From: Golubevia sp. BC0850
Taxonomy: Eukaryota; Basidiomycota; Exobasidiomycetes; Golubeviales; Golubeviaceae
DNA: 64,000 nucleotides
Direction: 5' to 3'
NCBI GenBank assembly: GCA_012976225.1
Contig: JAAVVG010000013.1
Coordinates: forward strand, 682,001 to 746,000
Position numbers and translations under genes: made by a program. This document shows positions 21,624-33,579 of this stretch, in pieces (the first letter of the stretch is position 1; every line of letters begins with the position of its first letter). The notes beneath the pieces were generated by a model. The model was not told the DNA's origin. It saw only the letters and a program-made list of their open reading frames with translations, and made no database searches.

Positions 21624-23697
21624 TCAATGCATATTCAAAGAGGTCATCTGATCTGAAGTTTGATTGCCTCCTTGAGAATCAGCTGTGTTCAAGAACTCAG
21701 CCCAACGATCGTGCTGTTGAGCTCCTTGATCATGAGACAAGTGTTGATATTGAGGATCGAAAGGATCTTGATTTAAATGAGGTTCTCGGAATCCAGAAGT
21801 AGAAGTTTGAGTTCCGTAATAGGATTGAGGTTGAAGTTGTTGGGTATGGACTTGAGGTGACGTATTTTGAGAAAGAGTACCAGTGTTGATTGTTGGGGAC
21901 CAAGAATATTCATCTACGTTTTCAGGTTGAGAACTAGCTGTTAAAAGTGGTGGAGATCGGTAAGCAGCCCAAGCACCCTTATTTTCTAGAGGAGCAGAAG
22001 TTGATGAAGGTGAGTGGTGTTGACCGAATAAAGAAGTAGAAGGATTCGGCGGCAAATTCAGGTGTAAGTCTCCAGCTGCAGCTCTTCTTTCTCTTTGAGG
22101 ATAAGTTTCGAATTGATTTTCAAGGTTGACTGAATCAGTTGGACTAGTGTGACTATTGTTCCTTGAAGCTGGAGAGTGACTTTTAGGTGAAAGAGGCCCA
22201 TCCGAATGAGATCTAGAAGCTTGATTTGAATATTGATGAGGTGAATAAGATTGATGGGAATTAGAACCAGAACTGGTGTAAGATTGATTCAAATCTGGAG
22301 GAGTGGGACTATGATGAAGATGTTGACTTGGATTTCCATTCCAAGGCGTAACACCTAGAAGTGGATTTTGACCAATTGCACATTCCGCCGAGCTCGTCGT
22401 TTCGATTGGGGATCCAACCCAAGAGTTCCAAGTCCTCGCGTCTCCAGATTCCAATTGAGCTTGTCTAATTAAAGTCTTTGAGTAGGCTGGCTCTCCAGAG
22501 TAGCTCTGCTCAGGTACGACTTGACCGAAGCCATCGACACTCAAACTTGGAGTTGGATTCCAAGCTTCAGCTCTAGATAGTCTACGTTCTCTGACTGTGT
22601 TGAAGAAAGTGGCCTTTTGAAGACGGACCAAAGAAGTTCTCCTTGATTCGGAGATGTACTCTGTGGTATAATGGCGACGTAGCGGAGGTGGCGCTGTTGA
22701 CTGCATTTGGAAAGCGTCGATACCGAGAGAGCTGATCTCGGTGGATGGGAGTCGGGTGTGAGTTGTTGAGTAACTTGCTGCAGGGAGAGACGTATCTATC
22801 GGAGCTAGAATTGAGCTTAGAGCGTCTTGTCCTGGATAGAGGTAAGAAGAAGGATCTTCTTGACGTGATTGGAAGTGTTGAAGAGTACTTGGAGAAAGCG
22901 GTCGTGGTTGTTCTGCTGGTGAGAAGAAGAATTCCGAGCTTTCTTCTGGTCCAAAAGATCCTAGAAATCCAGTAGCTTGAATAGGAGTAGTTGGAGCTGA
23001 TAGTGCAGAGAGTCCAGGGAATTCCATTTCTTCGTAGAGAGCAGCCAGATGTGAGTTTACGAAAGGATTGGTTCTACTGGCTTCTGCCATGGGCCTCCCA
23101 TCAGAGATCGTGACCCCTCTTCGTCTGCGTTCTACCCGAGGTGGTGGTTTCATGAGCATTGAAGATGTGTCAGATAAGGTTGGAGATCCTAATCCTACTG
23201 TCGAAGAGGAGCTTGTGGCTCTACCCTTTCCCCTGACCTGAGATTGGCTTGCATTGGGTGAGGTGGTCGAGGAGGTACCGGCCACTCTTTTGATGGAATG
23301 AGATCTAGATCTCTTTGGGGCCATCTTCATTCCTTGTTGATCTCTAAGAAGTTTCCTCTCCTGTTTGGCTTGTCTCGATCTAGCATTCTCTTCAGCCGAG
23401 ACAGCCTCGTAAGAACATTCCTGATCACCGCACGTCGAACATGATGGCTTCTTCCCATCACATCTGATCTTCCTGCAAATCAAAAAGAGAAGAAGGACAT
23501 CAGGAAAAGATCGTGAAAGAAGACAAAGGGCTGATCGGGGATTACACGATGATCTCTTCCAGAGGCTCGAGCTGAAACCATCTCAGTTTCAATCCATCTC
23601 TGGTTAGAAGTGGATTGGTTACTCGCCTCCTTCTACATCTGACGCAAGCCATTGAGACATGAGCCCTTTTCAACTCCTTTTCACTGGCTTTACGCAT
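21624..23697 (-). CDS. Zn2Cys6 binuclear-cluster transcription factor
   Basis: Fungal DNA-binding regulator. Two exons, 23697-23627 and 23472-21624, give 639 aa. The zinc cluster lies near residues 17-45, reading CVRCRRRKIRCDGKKPSC and then STCGDQEC. It is split by an intron with a GC donor (AG|GCGAGT) and TTTGCAG acceptor; only this donor restores the RRRKIRCDGKKPSC core in frame. Cysteine spacing is C2C6C6C2C4C, so the last gap is shorter than the usual six or so residues. A basic linker follows, then a long disordered S/P/Q/N-rich region. I see no clear fungal-specific middle homology domain. In-frame sequence upstream of 23697 lacks an ATG, so this start is chosen; a GTGAGT site near 23860 suggests a 5' UTR intron. 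Target genes are unknown. Confidence 0.8.
23473..23626 (-). other. GC-AG intron in Zn2Cys6 gene
   Basis: Donor AG|GCGAGT, acceptor TTTGCAG, 154 nt, splitting the zinc-cluster between its second and third cysteines. The nearby GT (CGA|GTAACC) gives the wrong frame, so the GC donor is required for the conserved motif. Confidence 0.75.
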
Positions 23698-24891
23698 GCT
23701 AAGTGGAGAGGAAGAGCAGAGGCCAGTGGTGCGACTGCTTAAAGATAAGGTCTGCGCAGAGCGAGGATCATCGGGCAAGGTCAGAACGAGATAGAACGAG
23801 CAGGAAATGAGTCGTAAGGATAAGTGTTAGAACTAACTATCCTAGAAAAATAGTCACTCACCGAACTCGCAAGGTTTTGGAGAGAAAGATTGAGTCTCGA
23901 CGCTAGAAGCGAGGAGCGGTGGTTCTTCTGGATTAACGTCGTTTTGAAATTGGTGTGGTGGTCCCAAAGCAGAGATGATTGGGAAAGATGGTGGACAATC
24001 GAAGGTATTGATTGGATGAAAGGGTTAGAACGAAGAAAGCAAAGGAAGAGAGTGGTGGGGGTTGGAGAAGGAAAGATAGAACAAAGATCAGATCTCCCTC
24101 TCTCTCTTTTGTGTGAGAAGTGTTTTGTTCCGTGGAACTCTGAAAAGTCCGGATTAATTCGGTCTCTTAAGTGACCTACCTTTCGTCGTAGAGGGGATTA
24201 AAAGAGGAAGGGGAGGGAAGGGGAAGAAAGGGAGAGAGGAGTTCGAAGAGAAGAACCAGCGCAACGGGTCTGAGTCTGATTCCACCAACGGACGGAGCGA
24301 TCCGCAAGTCGCAACTATAAATATCCGTGACCGGTGAAGCGTGAAGAGTGTCACGCCGAGGTTGAGAAACGTGAGGTCGTGAGAATCGCAAGAGTTTTTA
24401 CTGAAGTGATGAAGTGCGTTCGAGTTGTGTTGGCAGTCGTGGGACTGACTAACTCATGTAGAACGACGACGTCGCTGGGGAGAGCAGGACGATGGTTCTT
24501 TCTTCCGTTTGGGCCAGATATACCAGCTGTCAGCAGAGTGTGTATTCAGAGACCGGAGATTACAAGTCCAATCTCGTCCATGCGGTCTTCAAGGTAAGAG
24601 GTGCTGTGTTCGGTATGTAAGTACTTGTTCATGACGAGTTGACAGACAGAAACGGCACGTCTGTGAAACCCATGTGAAGATTGGCTGTCAAATGTCAATT
24701 CGTCTCGAAGACCCATTACTCAATAGGGTACCAAGTATACAGAACGGACGATTATTTAGTTTTTGCCACCACTTGTTGAAGAAGTAAGAGAGTCGACACT
24801 CCTCAGGTATTCACACCTTTCTACTGTCCTTCAGAACTCAGAAGGGCACTCCTACAAGGCTTCAATTGATCTGCTTTTATCTAAGCGTGCT
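23698..24891. other. Upstream region of Zn2Cys6 gene, no supported gene
   Basis: The minus strand is CT-rich from about 24000 to 24250, consistent with a leader and promoter for the Zn2Cys6 gene. Small open frames such as 23890-24174 (+) and 24334-24597 (+) show no recognisable features. Confidence 0.45.
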
Positions 24892-25336
24892 CTAAGAACT
24901 TTCAGTCTGCAGATGTGCGAATGCTCGGCTTAGGGCTTTAGAGGCCACTGCGCTATCATCCCACTTTTCACTCTCAGACGCGGAGTAACTGATTTCCAAC
25001 TTTCCCGTTTGACTCCCTCTTCCATCCTTCGGAATCCTTTCTTCCCTTTTCTCCTTCCGAATGAGTTCAAGCTTCAAAAGCTTCAAAGAGGGACAGAGAG
25101 GAGAAATGGGTTGAGCTCGAATCTCTTGAAGTCTTTGGCACCCTCCAGTCTCCCTGCAGTGTTACGTCGAGGAGTCTAACTCCTTTTGACTCCCCAAGCC
25201 CCTTCTCGGATTTCTTTCCTTTCATCAATACTCCTACCGGTCTTTTCTTCCATACATATTTCTCGAATCTCCAAAGAAACCGTTTCCCAGAGTAAACGTG
25301 CCATTGACCTACTCTGTAACCACTGGGTAACGACAT
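24892..25336 (-). CDS. Candidate small basic protein, about 92 aa
   Basis: Unrecognised family. A start ATG at 25336 opens MSLPSGYRVGQWHVYSGKRF, continuing with an aromatic and basic stretch (WRFEKYVWKKRP). A donor GTAGGA after 25238 and an acceptor TTTTGAAG before 25071, preceded by a CT-rich run, join in phase 0 to ELIRKEKREERIPKDG and an acidic end at TESS. The two exons sum to 279 nt. Amino-acid use looks protein-like rather than random, and the short aromatic/basic N-terminus would suit a mitochondrial or ribosome-associated small protein, but that is speculation. Without splicing the first exon reads on for 89 residues. Confidence 0.4.
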
Positions 25337-25501
25337 TTTAAGTTTTCCCCAATCAGTGATAGGTTCTAATTGGTTCGGATCTCAGACATCACTGCCTCTA
25401 CTGCGCGTGGGAAGAGATAAGGTCAGAGGACCCCCCGGGGGGGGGGGAGAAGTCGACGAAGATGCAGACTCTCAAGAAATCAGAGTTCAACTACAAAGTT
25501 C

Positions 25502-25765
25502 ATGAGCACGAGACAACCTCGAGTTTCTGGTAGAGGAAGTGGAAGAGTCAGATTCCAATCCAAGAAGCTGAGAAGTAGGGATCTGAAGGAATCTCTTCTT
25601 CCAGCAACTCATCTTGCAGGCACGCCTACTTTCTTCTTCTCTTCCTCTCTTTCTCCTCTTCTCTCTTCTCTTCTAGTTTCTAGTTTCGCAGCAAATTATC
25701 TTCATTCTCTGGAATTCCAAGGGAAATGGATCACCGGACTCTCTTCTGGTCATCCCTGTTTGTAA
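25502..25765 (+). CDS. Weak candidate small gene, structure unresolved
   Basis: An ATG at 25502, divergent from the small gene at 24892-25336, opens MSTRQPRVSGRGSGRVRFQS and a further basic stretch ending ESLLPATH. After that the unspliced frame becomes low-complexity Ser/Leu, with a CT-rich run and several possible acceptors (CTTCTAG, TTTCTAG, TTCGCAG). One choice continues with IPREMDHRTLFWSSLFV. I could not settle the exons or the stop. The region to about 26210 may contain further exons. Confidence 0.25.
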   Translation: MSTRQPRVSGRGSGRVRFQSKKLRSRDLKESLLPATHLAGTPTFFFSSSLSPLLSSLLVSSFAANYLHSLEFQGKWITGLSSGHPCL

Positions 25766-26210
25766 CTTCACTTAGAACAGGTCAGTTCACTTGTCTTCCA
25801 ATCTCAACTGCTAGCGTCACTGTCCCGAAAGCAAGATTGATTGAGCTAATCGAGTCTGGTGTCTGGAAATGATCTCATTTTCGCCTCAGCCTCGAACACC
25901 CATCCTTTTCTCTCTCCAGGGATTCCCCGTCGCCTGCTTGTCTATCTCGTTGGGTCTTCCTTCAAGACAACCTCAATCGCCAACCAAATCATCTCCGATA
26001 ATGGAGTTGACCATTTTCTCCTTTCTGCGGGCTTTTTCTATTGCCTTCAGCTTTGCAAATGTTGCTGAGAGTCAGGATCAATTCAAGGCATTTACCATTC
26101 CCTTTCGACCTTTCTGTCTCCAAGTCCTCAAGGTATCTACACCTACCCAGATGAACAAAGAAACAGAATCTCAACCGAAACCATTGTCCGACTCCCATCG
26201 GCGAGGATGA

Positions 26211-27069
26211 GGCGAGAGCCGTTCATGAGTTGATACTCAGTCCTCTCCTTTCGCACCGACTGAGGGAGAGAACAGAAGGTCATAAGCTGCCCATATCAAG
26301 CCAGTAGTTTCTGATCGGCTGAATAGTCACACTGAACGCCAAACCCGCTCGGCTTAGATCCGGATCTCTACTTAGAAGGTGGTAGAGACAATGAAGGTGG
26401 ACTTTGGCGAATGTGAAAAAGTTGAGGAGTCGCTCGATCATACGTCGATCCGGAAGTCAGTGCGACTCCTGATAGACCCGAGTCCCTGGATCCAATAGTT
26501 CAGATATTGGAAAGAAAGTCAGAGCCAGAGGCGACACAGTATGTAGCTTTAAGGGAGGAAGAACCGACTCATCTTCTCACAATCTCTCTTTCTTCTTTGC
26601 GAGTGAAACGAGCATATACACCGACCGTCTAAAAAGAAGATGGTAACTAGGTCTTCGCCAATTCTTCAAGGGGTAGTAAATCGAGGTGATGAGACAGTGC
26701 GGGAAGAACGCTCGAGAGCTCAAGCGACTTCTCTTCCGTTGAGCAGCTTGACTACACTGACAGGGTAACTTTGGAGCTTTGCTCTTCCTGGAATAGATCA
26801 GAGATGGATGAGCGAGGTGGAGGTGTGGCAGCCTCCTGATACAGTTCTATTCAAGCCACTTTGCCTTTCCTGAGTATGGTCTGTCCTGACTGAACCGGCT
26901 AGGTCCTGTCCTTTTGTTTCTTTGAGTAGATCTGGATCACTTTATTTTAAAGCTGAATCCTCCTCTAGGACAGTGTAAAGTTGTGGTCAACCTTCAACGT
27001 TCAAACGTTGAATTCTTTCAAGTTTCTTCTCTCTCAAACCAAACCTCAATCCACGATCCACCTGCAAGC
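26211..27069. other. Intergenic, 5' flank of LRP1
   Basis: I see no gene here. The last 100 bases before 27070 are the probable leader of LRP1. Confidence 0.45.
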
Positions 27070-28643
27070 ATGAGTTCCTCTCTAGCTTCACCACTACCAA
27101 CAATTCAAGCCTTGAACTCATCAATCTCAAAGCTAGCAGAAACTTTAGATCCATTACTCAGCATCCCATTCAGTCAATTGGTCAAGGAACTCGAAAGTGG
27201 AAGTAGTCAGAGACAAGGCTCAGCTCAGGATGCAAAGGGCAAGGGAAAGGCGAAGGAGACTCAGTCAGCTGAAGATGATGGCATTGCGAAAGAAAAGGGA
27301 AATGGAGCGGGTGTTGCAGAAGAGAAGAAAGATGGAGAAGAAGAACCTAGTGAATTGGCTGGAATGTTGGATTCTGCTAGGATGAGAGTTAGTGTGGCTT
27401 ATGTTTTGCTGGATTTGATTTGGAGTGAGTACTGAATAAACTATATCGTGAAAAAATATGGGGGCTTGGAAGAGATCTATCCAGCTGGAAGAAGGTCGAG
27501 GAGAGATTTGGGAAGGTCGAAGTGATACTAAACACTCAAGCCTAGCAGCGCTTAGACTCTGAGGTATCTTGCCTCAACCTGAATTGAAATACTTGCGTTT
27601 GAGTCTATCTAGCAACGTGCTCCTCGAGCGTCTAATTGCCAGAGGATAGCGAAGAGTTACCTAGCGACAGAACATTCTGATGCTCAACCCTTTGACTCTC
27701 TTGACAAACCCTTTCTTCTTTGATGTTTTCCCTTAACAGTGTATCTCAAAACCAAAGGCATAGATCCAGCCACTCATCCAGTTCTTGGTGAACTTGTGAG
27801 TTATTTCACAATCTCTGCATCTTTTTGAAGAGGTCCATGAATGTATGCTGTCAAATTGTCTGACCTTCTTCATTCTCCTTTGCATCTCCGATGATCGCAG
27901 GAGAGAGTCAAATCATACTTTGGAAAGATCAAAGCTGCTCAATTGGTCGATCAAAACGAAGGTTAGCTAACCAACTTTGCTCTCTCGATCCTGCTTCTGA
28001 AGTGAAGTGACTGACAATGCTCTTCTCCCTTCTCCCCTCTCCACGTTTTCTATCCATGTTCCATCATACATCTGACTCCTTCAGGTCGTCAATCAGTAGA
28101 CAAAACAGCAGCAGATAGATTCATCAGAGCAGCTCTAGGTTCTCAATTAAAACAAGGATTCACTCAAGCTGAAGGAGTTCATAAAAGATTTGATTTCGAA
28201 GAAGATGAAGGCTCAAATTCGGAAGATGAAGATGAGGAGAAAGGGGAGAAGCAGGCAAAGGGAAAGAAGAACAAAAGCAAAGGAAAGGGAAAGGAAGAAT
28301 CTAAGGTTGGAGAGAAGAGGAAAGAAAGAGATGAAACTGATGAGACGGAAGGAAAGAAATCGGAAGAGACAAGTGGTATGCCTGAGAAGAAGCTGGGGAA
28401 GAAAAGCAGGGTCGTTATGGATCCTTTTGAAGGTGAGTTGAGATTGAGAATGAGAATGATGAATACTGAAACAGGACTGACTTTCATTCGCTCTATCTGA
28501 TTCCATTCTGTGATCTCTTTGCTCTCTCAGGTGCTGTCACTGGACCTCCAGAAATTACTTCAAGCTCACCGAGTGATACTCCTAAGAGCGAAAAAGGTGG
28601 AAAGAAGAAAAAGAAAAGGCACAGTGGGGGTGGGAAGGAGTAG
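27070..28643 (+). CDS. LRP1: Nuclear exosome cofactor Lrp1/Rrp47 (C1D family)
   Basis: Binds Rrp6 and structured RNA and assists the nuclear exosome in rRNA, snRNA and snoRNA processing. Five exons, 27070-27424, 27740-27795, 27901-27961, 28085-28432 and 28531-28643, give 310 aa. The N-terminal Sas10/Utp3/C1D domain shows the hydrophobic helix RVSVAYVLLDLIWMYLKTKG, then ATHPVLGELERVKSYFGKIK, the family signature. A Lys/Glu-rich insertion lies between the first two helices, and the C-terminal half is highly charged, ending in KKKKKRHSGGGKE, typical of the RNA-binding tail of Rrp47. The first intron is 315 nt. It lies head-to-tail with the CK1 gene. Confidence 0.88.
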
Positions 28644-29089
28644 AGATGAGGTGTCGAAGACGATATCCCTGTACTCTATGTGTTCCAAAATCTAAACTAC
28701 GAAGCCTTCGGGTTCATCTTGTGCTGCTCCGGGAGAGATTGCGTGGGTCAAAGAAGAGAAGGGGATAGGCAAGAGGAGGAGCTCTCGCTGGCGACCATGT
28801 CCACCTCTTCTCAAAGGAGACAAGTAGAATTTCGTTGTCTACGAACAGCTCAAAAAGGAAAAAAGGAAATGAAAGAACAAGGTTCGGGAGTACGTGTAGA
28901 GCGCAGGCTGAGCAAATGATCTTGAGAGATTCTTCATGACTTCGCGTTTAATTCCTCCTTCTCTCGAACCCTCAGCTTCAGACCACATCTACTTCTCTTT
29001 GACCCTACTCAAGTCTTGAGTACTTCCTTCAAATCTCCCTTCAACTCACCTCTACTCCCTTTTTCAATCCTTAACCGCACTCCTCCGTC
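28644..29089. other. Short intergenic region before CK1
   Basis: 3' flank of LRP1, then a CT-rich leader (about 28945-29085) just before the CK1 start codon. No separate gene seen. Confidence 0.5.
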
Positions 29090-31328
29090 ATGGATCTACG
29101 TGTCGGTGGGAAGTGAGTATCATTCAGCATGGGCATCATCAGATGGTGTCATGGTGCACAGTCATACTCAATCGACTCACCTATTCCCTCCCTCTCTCCC
29201 TCTCTTTCCCTCCAAACCAAACTCTTCATTAAACTCTTATTTCCAACTTGAATCAGAGTGAGTAGCCATCTCCTGACTCTTCCATGACTGAATCCGCCCA
29301 GGGGTACTCTCACTCCCGCTCCTCTCCCCTCCTTCCGACGTGCTGATTCCCTCCCTCCCTTTCTTCCCTTCTTGCTCTTTTCAGTACCGCATTGGCAAGA
29401 AGATTGGTTCCGGTTCTTTCGGAGACATCTACCTTGGAATTAACATCATTTCAGGCGAAGAAGTTGCCATCAAGTTAGAATCAATCAAAGCCAAACATCC
29501 TCAATTAGAATACGAAGCCAAAGTCTACAAGACTCTAGCTGGTGGAGTCGGTGTCCCATTCGTTAGATGGTATGGTCAAGAATGTGACTACAACGCTATG
29601 GTCATCGATCTATTGGGTCCAAGTTTGGAGGACCTCTTCAACTTCTGTAATAGGAAATTCACTTTGAAAACTGTCCTCTTGTTGGCTGATCAGATGGTGA
29701 GTACGAGACCTACAGGCAAGGGGGATTGGGGGAAGGAGAAGGAACAGACGAAAAGATAGCGGGAAAGTGAATAGAAAGTGATGGGATTGAAAGAGAGAGA
29801 GGGAGATTAGATATAGACAAGCAGAGGAGGAGGAGGAACGAAGGGGGACAGCGTTTGGCTGAGCTAGCCCGAAGTGGATGCTTAGACCCGCTTTCACCTC
29901 ACAACAAGCCCAAGTAAGAAGAGGATCTACCACTTGACTAATTCAGCAATGCAAAACATATGCAAAGTTGTATAGAACTTGAATGGACGTCGGCCCGAGC
30001 CCTCTCTCCCCCTGAACCCTCTTCGCTCTGAACACACCAACTGACCTCTTCACCCCTCTCTTCCTCTATTGATCTCATACAGATCTCTCGTATCGAATAC
30101 ATTCACTCACGCAACTTCATTCATCGTGATATTAAACCTGATAACTTCTTGATGGGAATCGGTAAACGTGGAAATCAAGTAAACGTAATTGATTTCGGAT
30201 TGGCAAAGAAGTACAGAGATCCAAAGACTCATCTTCACATTCCTTACAGAGAGAACAAGAACTTGACTGGAACTGCTAGATACACTAGTATCAACACTCA
30301 TCTGGGCGTTGGTGAGTAAGACCGACGATCGAGGACTGGAGACAAGAGCAGATGGTAAGGGAAGGCAAGAAAAGAGGAAGATGGGAACATTCAGGAGACA
30401 ACGATGGTGCAAAATGGGGATCAGGAGGGAAAAATTTGGGTGAATTGTTCAGAATCTGAATCGACGGAGATTAGAGGAGGTTGAAAGGCCTCGTAGCCGA
30501 GAGCTCCTTGGCTGGGTTCTGGTAACTCGGACAAGCCCTTCCAACTCAGTGTTTCACTAGAGATGTCACCCGGATTGAAGCTGATCATATCTTATGATTA
30601 TGGTGTTGACGTCCCCTCTCTATTCCCACCCCTTCTCATCATTACAGAGCAATCTAGAAGAGATGATCTCGAATCTCTCGGATACGTCCTAATGTACTTC
30701 CTCCGTGGATCTCTCCCATGGCAAGGTCTCAAAGCCGCTACCAAGAAGCAAAAGTACGACCGTATTATGGAAAAGAAGATGACAACTCCGACTGAACTTC
30801 TGTGCCGTGGTTTCCCATCTGAGATGGCCATCTACCTCAACTGCTGTCGTTCTCTACGTTTCGACGACAAGCCAGATTACTCTTATCTTAGAAAATTGTT
30901 CAGAGATCTTTTCGTTAGAGAAGGTTTCCAATACGATTACATCTTTGATTGGTCTGTTCAACAACGTTCAGCTGAAGAACAAAAGATCATCGCTGCTGCT
31001 AAACAATCTCAAAACAACTCTGCTCAACCTTTACCAAGAAGAAAGGTCTTGGCTCAAGATGAAGAGGGAGAAGGTGCTGGAGTTAGTGGAATGGATACTA
31101 CTAGAGGAGCTCATGGAACTGAAAGGGTGTGAGTCAATTCTAGAATCCGAGAAAGTTTTCACTGGAAAAGGCGTGAGAACTTTTCGAGGGGGGAGTGAAA
31201 GGTTGAGTGAGATCTGACGTTTCATACTGACCTTTGCTTCGTATTCCTCGCTTCCTGTCTCCAATCTTCCCAGCAACGCTTCTAAGGAACGTTCGTCTCG
31301 CAGACTGAACCACGAACCAACTTACTAG
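29090..31328 (+). CDS. HRR25: Casein kinase 1 (delta/Hrr25 type), with a predicted 1-nt exon
   Basis: Ser/Thr kinase of the CK1 delta/Hrr25/Hhp class, acting in ribosome biogenesis, vesicle traffic, DNA repair and meiosis. Seven exons, 29090-29112, 29257, 29385-29696, 30083-30311, 30648-31128 and 31274-31328 counting the 1-nt exon as one of six coding pieces, sum to 1101 nt, 366 aa. [12 protein letters not shown] opens the protein, then the glycine loop GSGSFGDIY, lysine in VAIKLE, catalytic [19 protein letters not shown], and the CK1-specific SIN motif in [12 protein letters not shown] short Q/S/R-rich tail ends in EPTY. Exon 1 ends in phase 2 (GGG AA) and the next large exon starts in phase 0 (TAC CGC); only an extra base between them restores the conserved Lys-Tyr. 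The piece count is six, not seven. Confidence 0.93.
29257..29257 (+). other. Predicted one-nucleotide exon of CK1
   Basis: A single A lies between ATCAG and GTGAGT in the middle of what would otherwise be a 272-nt intron. Adding it makes AA+A=Lys, giving GGKYRIG, and makes the whole coding length divisible by three. The flanking introns are 144 and 127 nt. No other acceptor in the interval gives both the right phase and a family-like sequence. Confidence 0.55.
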
Positions 31329-33579
31329 ATCAAGTTTCAACAATGGTATTCCATTGAAGTGGCTCAATCTCAAATTGGTTTCTTTCTAGCCCGCAGTTTC
31401 TCGTAGTTGGTTTTTATGAGGTGGGAGGAGTGGAGAATTCCAAAGGGAGGATTTTTGCAAAGGTTTAAACAAGAAAGATAAGGACGTTATTTAGCTCTCG
31501 GCTGGAGTGGTTGAGTTGGGAGAGCTTAAGTGAAGATTTAGGGAGGAACGAATTAGAAGAGACTAAGAGGGAGTTGTCGAATCAAAGCATAAAACGGAGA
31601 CCGTTCAACCGTCTTTCTTCCAACGATCTCTCATCCTAGTCTTTTTTAACTTCCAATTCCAAAGTGGCTACAGAAGAGCAGACGTTCAAAAGAAGAAGGA
31701 AGCCCAATCAAACAAACAAAGAGAGAGAAACCAGAAGTAGTAGCAATCGTTATCCCTGTAGACAGGAGGGCTTGGTTGGAAAAGACAACCCTGGCATCTA
31801 TTCATGGAGATGCTCTGGGCAGGTCGAATTCGCTACTATTATCTCAGACGGTTACTCTTTTACTCTTTTTAATTTCTTTCTTTTGTAAATGTTCTATTTT
31901 TCTTTGGTGGTTTAGGAGGGAGAGGGCGAAAGCGGTTGTCGAAAGAGATGAGAAAGGAGGAGGCTTGAAGAACAAGTTCAACTCTCGAAGAGAGATCGGA
32001 AAGTGGGATCGATCCGAGTTGCTAGGTTTCGGCTTCTCAGAAATTGAAGCGTCTTGGATCATCAAGACATTTAAACCTGCTCCTCTGTTCAGAATTCTTC
32101 AACTTACTTACAACTTCGAAACCTCGACTCTTACCCTCATCGACCTCGATTCGATCAAACCAATTCCACAACTCCTTCCCTACAAAACACGCCATCACTT
32201 CTCTTTCAGAATCTTCAAAAAAAGTCACGAAATCCTTCAACGACCCAAGACACGAAATCTCAAACTCTTGCCTATGAGCAACCCCCCACCAAACTCTTTC
32301 TCACCTCTCAATCCTAAAATCTCAAGTTCTCGATCTTCCGACTCGAAAGGGTTGGAAGTCGAAAGTTGAAATCACCATCTCCATCATCCTCACACCCTTC
32401 AAACGAGCCCCCTCCCAACTCAAGACTCAAGCTCTTTAGATCCAACCATTATAAAATCAACAAAACCCATTAAATTACAACCGTTCGAAATCCCTAATTC
32501 ATGGAGAGGTAGCAGGGAAGATGGTGGACGGGAGGCAAGAAGGGAATGGAGGGACCATCTTCAAATCTATCAGTTCGTTCAAGCTTCAAAATCATTCCAA
32601 GTACATTAAGATCAATCTCAGCTAGTCTGAAGCTCTTCCTGCCTATTCTTCTGAAGATTCTCACTTGGTAGCTCGATCCCAAGTTCAAGTTCCCGAGAGC
32701 TGAGGATGCCCGGTTGGAGATGACTGATGGAATTCAGCTTGTGCAAATACCGGAAGGCTTGAAGATGAGGATCGCTGTCAAGTAGAAGTGGGATGTTAGG
32801 AAGTCGAAGAAGACCAAAGAGAGGCAACTCCTCCAACCGTTCTCCGTCAAGGGGTCTCCAAGTTCGGTCTCTCCTCCAACTCTTCAACTTCAACGTCAAG
32901 CCGTACAAACTCCTCAATCTCAATCCTGAAACCCCAAGCCCCATGCTCAGCTTCCTCTCCGTCCCCCCACCTCTCACTCTCCCCGTGATTCCACCAAGTC
33001 TGTCTTTACTCGTCAACGCATCACTCTCCCCTCCCCCCACAAGTTTGCAACCATACGCAGTTTCCCATCGTAAAAGCTCTTAGCTTTAGATATCTCTTCC
33101 CAAGCCTCCCTCTCACGCATTTTGTTTTTCGATTTCCCCCTTCTCAAACGCAACACCCAATTTTAACATCAACACACGGTCTTCCCCCCCCCCCTTTCTG
33201 CAAACTTACACCCCGATTCATTGTCTCGTCTCTTTTAGTTTCGTTTCCCTCTACTACGTTCGCTGTTTCTTCGTCCCTTTCAATATATAATTTGTTTCTT
33301 CCATCGAGTTTGAAGATGAGTGAGAGTCGGAGAGGAGATGGAGAGGGAGGTCTCTCTCTCTCTCTTTCCACGTTTTGAAGTCGGTTTTCAGATTGTTTAT
33401 GATTCTGAATAGGAAACTATTGAATTATCCTGTCAGCAAAAAGCCGATACAAAGGCGAGAAAAGGTCCTCGCGAGTAGCGATCACTGCCGCGTAATAATA
33501 AGGCTTTGGTGGTGGAGCTTTGAGGGTCTCTCCCTTCTCTCCCTTCTCAATCTTATCAACCCAGTCTTACTCTCTTAAT
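31329..33579. other. 2.2-kb intergenic region upstream of RPN5
   Basis: No supported gene. Frames at 31776-32369 (+) and 32618-33040 (-) are open but lack a convincing start, motif or exon partner; the minus one has a few leucine-spaced stretches only. From about 32830 to 33280 the plus strand is CT-rich and contains a C-run at 33185-33194, consistent with a promoter or leader for RPN5. Confidence 0.45.

Noticed and set aside
29302-29384. Alternative CK1 exon start at 29302 extending in frame to TACCGC
   Set aside because: It is open, but it would insert about 28 Pro/Leu/Ser-rich residues before YRIG, drops the conserved GGK, and needs a 5' site inside GGTGGG; its sequence is an ordinary CT-rich intron end.
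32618-33040. Minus-strand frame with leucine-rich pieces
   Set aside because: No ATG start, no repeat periodicity, and it lies antisense to a CT-rich leader.
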